The notes under the pieces: model-generated | What the model saw: only the letters and a program-made list of their open reading frames with translations | What the model was told of the DNA's origin: nothing | Databases searched by the model: none | Source: Blattamonas nauphoetae | Taxonomy: Eukaryota > Preaxostyla > Oxymonadida | NCBI GenBank assembly: GCA_033064195.1 | Contig: JARBJD010000027.1 | Location: 372,001 to 436,000, forward strand | DNA length: 64,000 nucleotides | Direction: 5' to 3' | Translations under genes and position numbers: made by a program | In this document: positions 24,793-37,000 of the stretch, one piece after another | Layout: every line of letters starts with the position of its first letter | Position numbering within the stretch: position 1 is the stretch's first letter

Positions 24793-24867
24793 AGTGTCCC
24801 AGGCGGGATTCGATCCTGGGTCCGGGGAGCAAAAAGCTTCCGTGCTACCACTCGACTAAAAGGCACT
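24793..24867 (-). tRNA. tRNA-like sequence (Lys UUU-like loop), probably not functional
   Basis: On the minus strand an A-box-like TAGTCGAGTGG and a B-box-like GGATCGAATCC are correctly spaced, with a CTTTTTG loop (anticodon UUU) between them. The acceptor pairs only with a bulge (GTGCC with GGACAC). The T stem and anticodon stem both have mismatches, and position 37 is a pyrimidine. I read it as a tRNA-derived pseudogene or a Pol III promoter remnant near the right end of the hAT-like element. Confidence 0.35.
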
Positions 24868-27075
24868 TCAAAAAAGTCGCAGACTCTTTTATTGTTAGGG
24901 ACAGAACTCGATGTTTTCAGACCGACCACTGCCCATGCCTAATTTTGCGGTGGCTGTGACGCGTCTGTTGCCTCAACTTCTCGAAAGGCTAAAACCACAT
25001 GAAATTCCATTGAATGAAACAACAATCAATTTTCATCGCCATCTCATTTCGATTTTGGACCAATTTTTCAGCATGTCCTCAACAGCGGACATCAAAAGCT
25101 GTCTTGAAATCAAAGATTACCCCCCTCTCGCCGAAATCCTCCAATCTGAAAAACTCAAAGCAATTTTCAAGCCATCCTTCGTATATTTGCGGTCTCTCGT
25201 TGCTCATCCAGTTTGTTCTCCTGATACTCACTCTGGTTACATCCTTCTGTCGACCATGACGCAATTCAATGAAATTGTGCAAAACAGAATCTCTCACACA
25301 ATCTTTCCGGCTGTTCAACGCTTTTTTGGAGAAATTCGAACGGATATTGTGAAAGAACTTGCTTCTGTTTTGGGTTTTCCGTCGACGAATGAAGTCGAAC
25401 TCTGTCTCCACACTGACTGGCTGAATCCCAAACCCGCTGAACCCTGGTTGAAGAGCTTTGAATATCTGCTAAATTGGGTGAGAGAGGAGACACAGTTCTC
25501 CGATTTGGAAACGCTGGCCGTCGCGCTCTTCCTGAGACTTCGTCCCTCCCAAATGAAGCTATTCTTCTATTCTGACGACAAATTTAGACTCAAAATGAAA
25601 GACACAATCGTGTCCTCGTCGAAATTGGACACGAATACACTCTGGAGGCTACTCACTCCAAAACAACCTCACCACGCCACAATCCTTCTCGCTGCTCTTC
25701 TTGATTTATGGCCCTTTTGGAACGACATGATTGTCGAAAAGCACATTTGGAGTGGCTGGTTCCCCAGCTTCGTCAGGACTGTTGATCCATCCAAACTGCC
25801 CTTCACAGGTGAGCTCATCCCATTCCACACAGAACTCCTATACGTGTTGCGTCATCGTTTCTCCAATTTTCGACAATATAAAGACCTGAAGAGGCGTGAA
25901 TTGACAGATCAACAACGAAGCGAACTGGACGAGACTTACCACGCGTTCTACACACACACGAAGGACTATGTTGTGCATCTGTCACTCCATCCATTTGCTT
26001 TGGACGATGGTTGGCGTGATGTGATTCTCGACTTTCTCGACTCATCGTATCTGTGTGATTACAGAAACAGCTTGAACAAGCCGTATCGAGAGGATGCGAG
26101 GAAAGCAATGGACGAAGTTGCCCTCTCGTCGTCATCTCCACCCTTCATACTCACATCTCAACTTGTCTGTGATCTCACTGACGACGAGATCATCAACATC
26201 GTCGACAGAATTGTTGCTCTGCTCGAAAGTGACTCGTGTTTGGATGACGACACCATCCTTCGGATCTGCGCGTTCCACAAACACCAGCTCAGCCGCATCC
26301 ATCTACCCGACTTGTTCAGAAAGGCTGGGAGATCAACAGAACAATACTTGCACGCTTTTGAGTGTCTCATCTCTCTCCCCATCGACTGTTTTGATCAATC
26401 ACCATTCAAGTATCTCCTCACGACTGGGTGGATCAAAGAGCCACCATTTGACGAGTGGGACGATATCCATTTCGAGAGGGTTGGAATTGTGAAGCGAATG
26501 ATCAACCAGAACCAACTGTCAGTCGCCAATGACTCGAAGGCCTTCATCACTCTCATTGTGGAGTTTATCGTCCAGAGACTTCCACAAATTCACCATTGTG
26601 CTGCTCGACTGAGTCAGTCACAGTTCGAGCGACTGCTTGCTCCTTCCGTCGCCTTTCTTAGCCACTTCTTCATCCACCAACCCAACAGCACCTGGCGAGA
26701 AAGTCAGGAACAAAAGCAACAATTCGTCGATGTCTGTAAATTGTGTGATCAACGCGTGATTGCTCGGAGTTTCAGCAGGACAGGGTTCTTCTCTCGCTTT
26801 GTGACTGGATTGTTCGACCACCATTGTGAAGGAACCGTCTCTTGTTTCCAAACAATCATCGACCGTTACGACTCCCCTGAGATCAGCATCGAAGATATCC
26901 TCGCGATTCAAACAAGAATCTCGAACTTTGAAGAAGAAGGATTGCAGGACGCGTTGGAGTTCCTCTTCGTGAAGAAGTATGTCACCTCGCACACCACCCA
27001 TGCCGTCACAGCCCAAATGATGAAATTCTGTGGAGCGAACTTCAACAGTCTGCGTGGATAGGATGCGATTCTCTG

Positions 27076-27295
27076 GGGTAGTGCTACGCGCAGTCCGCGT
27101 TATGACTAGAGGCAGTCCGTTTTTTGGGCTAGGGGCAGTCCGCGTATTGCTAGAGGCAGTCAGTCGTTTTCTGGGTTATTGTTGAAATTTTTCACCCTTT
27201 TATTTGCAGTCTGACCACAATTACACATATTTTAATTCAAATTCAGTGAAATGATGAATATAAGTGAATTGATAGCGAGAAAGAGGTTATTTTGT
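27076..27295. repeat. Left terminal inverted repeat of the MULE-like element
   Basis: It matches the reverse complement of 33131-33370 almost throughout. The outer part is built of short tandem units of the type CTAGGGGCAGTCCG or CTAGAGGCAGTCCG. The inner part runs through TTTCACCCTTTTATTTGCAG to AAAGAGGTTATTTTGT, where similarity stops abruptly. Confidence 0.9.
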
Positions 27296-27789
27296 AATAG
27301 TACCCGGACAAACCCGTTAGAGCGGATATACCCGTTAACCATTCCACATGAGCATAGCAGTCCCCCCTCTTCACTAAAATTATCCTTCCACTTCCCGTCC
27401 ATTACTCTTTTCATTATTTTTAAAACAGGAGTCACTGTTGAAAGAATGATTGTGAAATGGAATGAGAAAAGTGAAAGTCGAAATGTGCTCGGAACTTAGC
27501 CAATGTCTTCCCAGGCGTCCAAGGGATGGTACATTGAGATACAACCTCTTTGTACTCAGCATCACATGCAGGGTGTCGTGGCTGGTCATTCATCGATTTG
27601 AACTGACCCATTGACCTCGATCAAACATCTGAACAGGGGACAAATCATTTCAGAATTCGAACAATAACTTTCTTTCAAGCGCAACATATCAGTCGTCATA
27701 ATAAAAGTTTCAATGTGAAGTGTGGTATGTTGGGAACGGGTTTATCCGACTTACCGGGTTTATCCGGGGACTATAATAGTGAGGAGCAA

Positions 27790-27840
27790 TTGTCCGGACA
27801 AGGTGAGGCGCTGTCCGTCCTCGGACAGCGCCTAATTAGG
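27790..27840. repeat. Cluster of perfect palindromes
   Basis: TTGTCCGGACAA (27790-27801) is a perfect 12-bp palindrome. 27806-27833 is a perfect hairpin with 12-bp arms (AGGCGCTGTCCG) and a 4-nt loop (TCCT). CCTAATTAGG (27831-27840) is another palindrome sharing its first bases with the hairpin. No gene covers them. Confidence 0.85.
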
Positions 27841-28032
27841 AGGTCACCACTCGTAAGTCGCAACAATGGGCTTGATCAACCAATTCTTTCTGTACACGAC
27901 TAAACCCAGGAATTAATAAATTGATGACGAAAACAATAAGAGTGAAATAGGAAGGTTACATGTGGATGCGTGAATATGAGGAAGAAAAAGTAATTTAAGA
28001 GGATGAGGACCGTGCGAAGGGGCAGGAGGGAA

Positions 28033-29195
28033 TGAGTACACGAGGTGAGGGGAGGGGATGATCACACGAGGTGAGGGGAGGGGATGATCACACGAGGTGA
28101 AGGGAGGGGATGATCACACGAGGTGAGGGAGGGATGATCACACGAGGTGAAGGGAGGGATGATCACACGAGGGGAGGGGATGATCACACGAGGTGAGGGG
28201 GAGGGGATGATCACACGAGGTGAAGGGAGGGATGATCACACGAGGTGAGGGGGAGGGGATGATCACACGAGGTGAAGGGAGGGATGATCACACGAGGTGA
28301 GGGGAGGGGATGATCACACGAGGTGAGGGAGGGATGATCACACGAGGTGAGGGGAGGGGATGATCACACGAGGTGAAGGGAGGGGATGATCACACGAGGT
28401 GAGGGAGGGATGATCACACGAGGTGAGGGAGGGATGATCACACGAGGTGAGGGAGGGATGATCACACGAGGTGAGGGAGGGATGATCACACGAGGTGAAG
28501 GGAGGGGATGATCACACGAGGTGAGGGAGGGATGATCACACGAGGTGAGGGAGGGGATGATCACACGAGGTGAGGGGAGGGGATGATCACACGAGGTGAA
28601 GGGAGGGATGATCACACGAGGTGAGGGAGGGATGATCACACGAGGTGAGGGAGGGATGATCACACGAGGTGAGGGGAGGGATGATCACACGAGGTGAGGG
28701 GAGGGATGATCACACGAGGTGAGGGAGGGATGATCACACGAGGTGAGGGGAGGGATGATCACACGAGGTGAGGGAGGGATGATCACACGAGGTGAGGGGA
28801 GGGATGATCACACGAGGTGAGGGAGGGATGATCACACGAGGTGAGGGAGGGATGATCACACGAGGTGAGGGAGGGATGATCACACGAGGTGAGGGAGGGA
28901 TGATCACACGAGGTGAGGGGAGGGATGATCACACGAGGTGAGGGGAGGGATGATCACACGAGGTGAGGGAGGGATGATCACACGAGGTGAGGGGAGGGAT
29001 GATCACACGAGGTGAAGGGAGGGGATGATCACACGAGGTGAAGGGAGGGATGATCACACGAGGTGAGGGAGGGATGATCACACGAGGTGAGGGAGGGATG
29101 ATCACACGAGGTGAGGGAGGGATGATCACACGAGGTGAAGGGAGGGATGATCACACGAGGTGAGGGAGGGGATGATCACACGAGGTGAGGGGTGG
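28033..29195. repeat. Minisatellite of about 24 bp, roughly 48 copies
   Basis: The repeating core is GATGATCACACGAGGTGA followed by a variable G-rich spacer (GGGAGGG, GGGGAGGG, AGGGAGG). The spacer length changes by one or two bases between copies, so no single frame is conserved and the open frames in it are fortuitous. Each unit contains TGATCA. Confidence 0.95.
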
Positions 29196-29209
29196 GGAAC
29201 GATTCCATT

Positions 29210-29756
29210 GATTCTTCAGGCATTGACAGCAGGGATGTCAAATACCCCGCGCCTGTTGAAGGAGACGACAAATGTGCGGTTGGTCGGTCGGTGTTTTCGG
29301 GATAGAGAGGAGACGACCAGATCCAAGAACGAGGGACGCATCGTCGATCGAGAGACCGGAGCAACTGACGGAGACATCAGAGTTCATCTCAGAGCAGGAC
29401 GGTTGGGAGGAGTCGAGATGGTTGAGTGACGAAATGGCTGTCAGAGGAAGGAGCGTCCGAAGTTCACTCGATCTGTGAACAACGTCAATGATCGAAATCG
29501 AACTGTCATCGTTCCCCTCAGAACAGACAATCATAAATGGGGAACATTCAGGATTTGAGATGATCGTACTCGACGAGACAGTCACGTTGGAGTTAGAGAG
29601 TTTTCCAGCCGATGTTCCCATCCATCCGCAATCAATTATCATCAATGATACCAAAATCGAGCAGTGTGTGAAGATAAATATGAAGTTTGTCCTTTCGTCA
29701 TGGTGGTTGGCTTTGTTCTTCCCCGTCAGAGACTCATGATGATGAGTTTCGTCCAC
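29210..29756 (-). pseudogene. Receptor-family beta-helix fragment carried in the MULE-like element
   Basis: Stretches such as IIDCGWMGTSAGKLSNS, TIISNPECSPFMI and SCSGLSIDDASLVLGSGRL match ISLDCGWRGTGVGRIW, PIVSNPESSPFVM and SCSGLSLSDTHLVFGSGPL of the intact receptor in the same order. Only about 170 residues of the N-terminal beta-helix are present, with no signal peptide. The downstream end stops at the minisatellite. It is a fragment captured by, or left inside, the element. Confidence 0.7.
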
Positions 29757-29799
29757 CGACTATATGTGACAGATTCTTGTTCGTTTTCCTCAAAGATTC

Positions 29800-32700
29800 A
29801 GCGTGGTAGATGAGACTAGGTACTGTTGCGCATGAAATTGATGGTTGTTTAAGTCGAGTACGCGTGGAAATCCGTCCTGATTGTTGCATTTTTCTGGGGT
29901 CGGCTCCTCATCGATTGCGAATCCGAACAGAATAATGGAGTGTTGACATAGTCGCACTTCACGGTTCGTTTCGGAGATTGATCAAGAAGAAGTTCATCAT
30001 CCGCCAAATCCTTGGAAGCTGGTTTTGAATGAACCGATTACTCTCGTTCTGTAATTTGACGCATGAATAAGACCTGCTGAACACGACATGTCCCGCGTGC
30101 ATGATAAGAGGATCCGTTCCGTGTCTCCGCTTTTCAAAAATATGCTGTGATGTTCAGAGACTCCTTCAGTTTGATCTCAAGGCGGTTCTCGATTGTGAGT
30201 GAATTAGACATTGTGTCGAGTCTGAAGATGTGAACCTTTCCTTCAGATAATGAACTGACAATGAGAAAAGCAGAATTGTGGACAGTGTCGGGAATGTGAT
30301 GTCCTTGATCTTCTGCGTTTTGTTTGGAAGAAAAGAGGAGGCGTGTAATGAGACTAATCGATGAAGATGAGTGGAGAAAGAAAAAGATGCATACTGATGT
30401 TGTTTGTGATCCAGATTTCTTCTATTTATGTCCATTTCTGATTGGAGAAAGATCTTATCATCTATTACAGACAAATGAAGAGAAAGAGGTAGAGAAGAGT
30501 GAAACGATAATAAAAATGAATACTGATATTGTTCATTTTCCATGTGTCAATTCAGTGTGACATCATCGAGAGTGAGGAGATGGGCAAAGTGTGAATTGTG
30601 GAGATCTCCACAAGTTTGAAATTCAATGGAGACAGCAATGAGTGACAATTGGATAAAAGAAGTGTGGAATGGACAAGGGAATTCGAATTGCGATGTAATG
30701 GTCTCTGAGAGAAAATGTGAGTCGAAGTCACCATCCGATGGGGAGGACGATCCGGACCTGTCCAGGACTGGACACGATTGTCCGTTTCCAAATGATCATA
30801 AATGCCTCGTGAAGAAATTCAGACGACTCTTTTTTTCACCAAATGAGCTCATGTCCAAGATCGGACAGGCCAGGACAATTCGGCAATTTATGGGATTTTT
30901 GTCCGAATTCTCTAATACTCGTTTTTGATTTTTTTGAAAGACAAAATCTGAACAAAATTAACATCTTGGATGAATTGGAGGAAAAATTGAGTGTCAATCA
31001 CGTCTATTTAAGCCACAAGAAACACTTCTTTCCGACTTGGACAGGGTCTCTGTCCGATGTCCGAGGAGAACGTGGTTTTGTCCGTCCGTTGCTCATCCCT
31101 AGACTATAAGATCTGACCGATTGTGAGAGATGCGTCTTTCTTACGGTCAATCAAATCGAAGTAGTCTTGATATTGAATGGAAAGATGTGATACAGAGATG
31201 GCGGACCATATTATGACCATTTCAATGCATGGCGAGCATCTTTCCTACAGACTCTTTTTCTTGAAATGAGCGATTCTCAATGAAATGTGGAAAATAATAT
31301 ATGTGCGTGGAAAAAAATTAAAAATCACCTAAATATCGTTCAAGCGTTTAATAGACAGAGTACAGGTGAATTTTTGGATTTCAAGCATGATCGCGCTTGA
31401 AATGGTGTTTTTAAGATCAGCACATTTTTGCACACTTTTTGTTACAAAACATGTTCAAAAGCAGGGAAAGGATGCAAAACAACAAAAAAAGAGGTCTCTA
31501 TGTGAGACAACGGATATAAATCATCGATTAAAGAGAAAAACCGAAAAAAAGGAGACATTTCTGTGATGAACGAGACAACTACTATGTTTTTTTGAAATTG
31601 AAAAAAGTTCACAAACGATGAGTTTCGGGATTGTAGACGATGAATTTTGATTGTGAGGACAATAGTCTTCGTGGATACTACGAACCCACGCATCCCTTAT
31701 TTGATTGAGAATCGCTCAAATGTATGAAGGGAATCGTGAAGAAAATGCAAAGATCTTTCATTTCTCCATTTTTCTCGTGATTTTGATGATTAGTTTTGTT
31801 CTCGATCCTCCTCTCTCTCGTCTCTCTCAGCCTAGTTCTCCTCGCGGCCTTCTATCAACTTCACCAATCCGGCAAGTTTAAACCGAGGAAGGATTCGGAG
31901 AATCTGCAGTTTCCCGCTTTCTTGATTCTCCCCATCTCCTTCTCTTCATCGCTAGATCTTTTTGTGTCACCTCTGCTCTCCATCCACTTGTCCCTCTCTC
32001 TCTTGTTTTCCTTTTCCCATCCATTAAGTGAATGTTCTCCATTCCTGCTCGTCCTCTTCCTCGTCTCTGTTCTTTTCGTCCCTCTCCCACCTCTTCCCAA
32101 TCTCCTCTAACTCCGACTTGTTCGCCTCTGCCTCTCCCATCTCACTCTTCAAGTTTCTTCTCAGAGTCACCCAAATACTTCGTTGCTCACTCCCTCCACC
32201 CACTCGACACAATAGGCAGCGGCAGACTAAGATTACATAGAGATAGACAATGAGAGAAGATCGAAGAAGAGGAGATGACCAACATGAATGAGATGAGAGT
32301 GAAGAACTCACTCACAAACATCAGCAGAGCTCACAAGCCACGTTGGCACCATTCCAACGCGTCTCCTGCCGCTCGTACCTCTCCGCACACACAGCTTTCA
32401 TCCCACTACAGCTGACCACCTCACAAACCTCGGCTACTGTGAGACGACCACCCCACAACCCACCCTCTCCACTCCTCCTCTCGTCCACCAGCCGTTGCTG
32501 TGTACGCACTGTCAACTATGTCGTTGTCTCCACGATCAAGACCTGCAGTTCTCCAACAATCTGAGTGAGCCACACAAACACACAAGAATCATAGACAACA
32601 GGGAGAACGACAAAGAAACAGAGTAAACCACGAAAACACAAAATACACCACAACCCTACACACCCCAATTTCAGTCACAGCACTCCCCCACATCAGGTTC

Positions 32701-33130
32701 CGATCCGACGTCATCATCACCAGCGCGACTGTATCTTCCAACGACCCAGCCAGATGAGGTCACACAACAGGCGTCGCTCCTCTCCCTCCGTCTTCTTTTC
32801 TTCCGCATTCACTCGTCCTCATGCCTTCTGGTATCTCCACAAACGCACGCGGCAGTTGAGTTCCAATTCTGACAAGATCAACAACTAAACAGCAGACAGA
32901 ATGTAGGAAAGAGAGTTTATTACAGCCGAAAGGGTGAAAATTACGACGATGATGTGGAGATATGTGTGAGAGAGTGGTTGGAGATCCACAACTTTGTGTG
33001 GTCCATCCTGGATTGAAATGGATATAGGGTTGTTCATCATCTCTTTCTTGTGTTTCATCCTTCATCTTTGGTGCGATTCGGATAGTATTGACACTTTCTA
33101 TCTCATATACTTGATTTTCGGTCAGATCTA
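29800..33130. other. Interior of the MULE-like element, no complete gene
   Basis: Exon-like pieces exist but cannot be assembled. A plus-strand piece near 31800-31900 encodes a hydrophobic LVSLSLVLLAAFYQLH followed by GKFKPRKDSENL. Near 32490-32570 a plus-strand piece encodes a cysteine cluster, LLCTHCQLCRCLHDQ. A minus-strand piece at 32760-32880 encodes RIGTQLPRAFVEIPEGM. GGACAG/CTGTCC motifs are frequent at 30740-31100. No transposase motif was found. Confidence 0.35.
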
Positions 33131-33370
33131 ACAAAATAACCTCTTTCTCGCTATCAATTCACTTATATTCATCATTTCACTGAATTTGAATTAAAATATG
33201 TGTAATTGTGGTCAGACTGCAAATAAAAGGGTGAAAAATTTCAACAATAACCCAGAAAACGACGGACTGCCTCTAGCAATACGCGGACTGCCCCTAGCAA
33301 AAACGGACTGCCCCTAGCCCAAAAAACGGACTGCCTCTAGTCATAACGCGGACTGCGCGTAGCAACACCC
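33131..33370. repeat. Right terminal inverted repeat of the MULE-like element
   Basis: It is the partner of 27076-27295, longer by about one copy of the internal GGCAGTCCG unit. The difference is a clean unit-number change, as expected from slippage in tandem repeats, and the rest is nearly identical, suggesting a young insertion. Confidence 0.9.
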
Positions 33371-33379
33371 GATTCTCTG

Positions 33380-34055
33380 ATGCAGTGCACTTGCATTTCA
33401 GATGGAATCGAACTTAATTGAGGAATTTCAACACGTTCAGTGTTCAATCACCATTTCATTTCATTGATTGTTCTCATCTCATCAAAAATATCATTTTACT
33501 CTTCTCTCGAATTTCTGATTTTGAACAAAACATTCATCTCATCAATTGATTCTTTGTCAGTCAGTGGGACTCATCAGAGTTATCATGAGGGGCGGAAACG
33601 TCTGTATAAACCTTGAAATGGAACGAAATGTCGAATTAGAATCAATTGAATCACAAAAGAATGTGACAACGGAACTCCATCTGTCTGACTTGTGTGGTCG
33701 ACGGAAGTGGGGAGCCAGCCTCCAAGTCGACCATCATCGAGGTGGAAAAGTTCTGCGCTGTGCAAGAAAAGACGAGTCTCGGAGAAGAGTTGGAAAGAGT
33801 ATAAAGTGATAGATATTAATCTGAACACATCATCGTGCCAGGATCGGATCGGATTGCAAACAAAGAATCAGCAACCATCCAGTGATGGGATGGGAGCAGA
33901 AAGTGTACCAGCACATTCGTGAATCATGAGATTCGCGCATTGTGGTGCAAGACAAAAAAGGTGAAGTGTTGTGGTGGAGGACGTGAGGTGTTTCGTGTTG
34001 TCTGGTGAGAATGATGATGAAAAGTTGAGAGATCAGTTGATTGCGAAGTGATCAG
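33380..34055. other. Intergenic, no gene seen
   Basis: This resumes the flank of the helical-repeat gene after the insertion and runs to the 3' end of the receptor gene. It is A/T-rich. A frame at 33546-33809 has no supporting features. Confidence 0.4.
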
Positions 34056-37000
34056 TCAAGATCTGAAGAGTTGCTGTGATGGAATAGGATCGTCGGGAAT
34101 GCTGCCAAGTGACGAGATCAGATTGTCCAAATCAATTCGTTCATCTGATTTCAGTTCCAGGCATTTCAGAAGCAGTTCTTGCATCTCTTTGTTCTGAACA
34201 AGTTCCAGGTTTGGCTTCACTCCCGCTTTCAGCTGACGACCCGCATTCACTCCATCCGTTTCGCGGAACGGAACCTGCCCAGTCTCAATTTCCCACAACA
34301 CAAGGCCGAGCCGAAAAACCGTCACCTTCTCCAAATCTTTTGGTTGAATGGCATCGCTTCCTCCTTGCTCTGGCGCCTGCCATCGCTGGTCTTCTTGATC
34401 TTCTTTCTCTCGAGTCAGTTTCGCTGCTCGATCCATCCCATCCGAATTCTCGTTGTTCACATTCACCAAACGAGAATCTTCAGGAACGACCGAAACATTG
34501 GCAATTGTTTGATTCGCCTGCGATTGTTCATCGAGTGGCGGGAGTGGGCCTCGATTCATTTGGATGTTCAGTCTTCCATCCACATCAACCAGAATCCAGT
34601 GAGATGAAAGACGAAGAAGAACATCAGCGTGATTGTTCATCTTCCCCAATTTCTGCAGACCACGAGCCAGCTCAATCTGTTTCGGTCGCTTGTCAAACAG
34701 ACCCTTCTTGTTCCGATGCAGTCGATCGAACAGCGTCTCCATTTTCAGCATTTCTTTCGTTTCCAACAATGAACAGTCCAAAACACTCACACATTCCGAG
34801 AGTGGTGTGTTCATTTGTTTGGTCTGGACTGTTTTCGATTGGTCTCCGCCTTCCTGATTTAACGATCCTGCTTTCAACACACCCACACTTGTGACGACTG
34901 TATTCTCTCCTTCGTGGTTGAACTGTTCCACTTCCATTTTGTCCTCCACCATCTCGTTCCCTGACTCTTCTTTGATGTCCAAATCTTTCCGCTTTTGTCG
35001 TCGGCGGAAAACGACAACAACGACGAAGATGGCGACGAGAGCACAACACAAAAGGACGATCACCAGAGGAAGCCACCATTTCATGTTGTCTAGAGATGAT
35101 TCAGCGAATCGATCAGTCGAGTTCTTTTGAACAACGAACGATTCAGAAGTTGTTTGATTCAATCCGAAAATCAGTCGTCCTCGCCATTCACACGATTTGT
35201 CCAACGACGAAAGCGAGGTGAGAGGGATGGAGAGGTTGATGTGAGTTTCATTGAACGAGTCAGTTGAGTTGAATGACAGTTCAACTCTCGTTGATTTTCC
35301 TTCCGATTTGTCTTTCTTCATCTCAAACACTTCAAGAGACAGACCACATGGAATCATCGTTGTTCCCACAATCGACATTGAGAATTTCTTCTCTTTCTTG
35401 TCCCAAGAGCTTGCCGACTCCGAAGACAGTGCTGGCACGAAGAGAGGAGAGTCTGGTCTCGCATCCTCACCACTCAGTTTGCAGTCGGTTGCTGAGATCC
35501 ACGCTGATGGATGGTCTTTCGATCCATCCCCTCCATTCAGACTCCCAATCGTCACATTTCCTCCCTCAACACAACGGATGTTTCGGCGAGCTGAAGGAAA
35601 TGAGACCAGATTCGGGGAGTTGTCGTGGAGTGAGGAAGATTCAATCGAAATGCAACCTTTCTTCATGTGGATCGCTCCTTGCGAGAGAGACGACAAAGTC
35701 ATTCGATTGAGTGTTGTGGTGCAGTTGTCAAGTCTGATGATCCCACTGTCCCACGAGCAGACATCCTCGCTGTCAGAATTCAAAGACAGAGTTGGCATGG
35801 GCTGGCCAATGATAGAACCCTCTTTCAGAATGATTGTCGATTCAGACACAACGAGGAAGACGAAGGAAGGATCAGTCGATTCGATTTTGACTGTCACATC
35901 GATAATCGAGAATGTTGCTTCATTCACAACAACCATTCCTGTCTGGTCGCCTACCGAGGCTGATGACGGGACTATCAGTGTCGGCTCGCCAGTCTCTCCA
36001 TTCGTGATGTCAACTGACATTCCAGATGATAAGAGAATTGGATGTGTCTGTTCAGATGATTTCACGATTGAAAGGATGGCGGTCTTCGCCTTCAGAGCAG
36101 ACACAATCGACCACGCGAAATCAATCGTTGCGCAAGGATCATCGATTTCTCCACAGAACGCATCGTCCTCGCCTTCATTATCGTTCACGTGGAGAAGCAG
36201 AGGAACACGACATTTCGGTGTGGTGAACGAAACATTTCCATCTGTCAGAATCACATCCGAAGCATCGTCAACACGAGTGATCGACACAATCGCGTATTCT
36301 GTGTTGTGTTGGAGACTGTCGACACGCCCAAGAAGCAGTTCGGAAGACGAAGCTGGTTTTGAGCTGTTGAACAGCATGGCAAACGAGAAGGGCGGAGAGA
36401 GAGTCACAGTGTAGAATCCATCCAACTCCAGATCTGTCCCTGCCAGGCCAAGTGTCATCGTTGTGCTGATCGAGTTTGGATGCATTTGGACTGATGTAAC
36501 GATTGGGGGGTTGGGAACAGCTAGTTCGATACCTGAGTTCACGATCACATCTTTGCTCCCAAACTTCAACGATGAGATTGTGCAAGTTTGCCCGAATGCC
36601 AGAATCGATGATGACGAAAGGTTGATCGGCGCTTTGAACAGAACTTCCCCATCACCACTCAAAGCTGCTTCAGATGTCAGCACCGAGGCAACAGAAGCGA
36701 GTGTCAGTGAGTAGTTTCCATCAGTCAGTACTCTTCCTTTCAGTCTCACTGTCGCTTCATCTTTCGCTCCATTCAATGTCACTCTTCCATTTTCAATTCG
36801 CTTCGGTTCATCAGGAACAGTGAATCCAGTCGTGTCTTTTATCAAAATCGGCAGCGTCGAGCTCTCGAGTGACACAATCGTGTAACTCGCTCCATATTCA
36901 AGTTTTCCAGATTCGTACACAAGCTCTGTCAGTGTTCCAGTGACTGAACCAAATGTGGTGACGATTGGAGAGGAGAGAGTGTACTCTATCAATGTTTGAT

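Larger units (their letters stand above)
21068..24941. mobile_element. hAT-like DNA transposon, non-autonomous, carrying a gene
   Basis: The ends are inverted copies beginning TAGGCATGGGCAGCGG on the left and TAGGCATGGGCAGTGG on the right, about 22 bp. The flanking 8-bp target duplication is ATTTTGCG (21060-21067 and 24942-24949). An 8-bp duplication and a TAG-GGGCA-type end are the known signature of the hAT superfamily. Subterminal GTCGGTCGG-type motifs recur at 21080-21120 and 24625-24690, as expected for hAT transposase binding. No hAT transposase is visible. The cargo is a decayed helicase gene on the minus strand and a tRNA-like sequence near the right end. Confidence 0.85.
20475..27061 (+). 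pseudogene. Large helical-repeat protein gene split by a hAT-like insertion
   Basis: The segments 20475-21067 and 24950-27061 are the two halves of one gene closely related to the intact one at 40569-43340. Shared stretches include LQDSITSIDLRQGCISLF, LKPHEIPLNETTINFHRH, ALLESDSCLDDDTILRICAF and HLPDLFRKAGRS. Excising 21068-24941 plus one ATTTTGCG copy joins PREGDFA to VAVTRLLPQLLERLKPHE in frame. Coding similarity begins before the first available ATG (20636): QFIQISKQILQYE and NSPISSS match the paralogue, so the start probably lies in an upstream exon. No other break is seen, so the insertion is probably recent. The product would be about 900 residues of helical repeats of unknown function. 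Confidence 0.8.
27076..33370. mobile_element. 6.3-kb MULE-like DNA element with long inverted repeats
   Basis: The left end starts GGGTAGTGCTACGCGC and the right end, reversed, GGGTGTTGCTACGCGC. The repeats run 220 and 240 bp, and a 9-bp target duplication GATTCTCTG flanks them (27067-27075 and 33371-33379). A GGG terminus, long inverted repeats and a 9-bp duplication fit Mutator-like elements. No transposase is visible. The insertion lies five bases past the stop codon of the split helical-repeat gene, in its 3' region. The cargo includes a minisatellite of more than 1 kb, a palindrome cluster and a receptor-gene fragment. Confidence 0.85.

Noticed and set aside
28033-29195. CRISPR-like array
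   Set aside because: Spacers are not unique; unit and spacer are all variants of one G-rich sequence, so it is a minisatellite.
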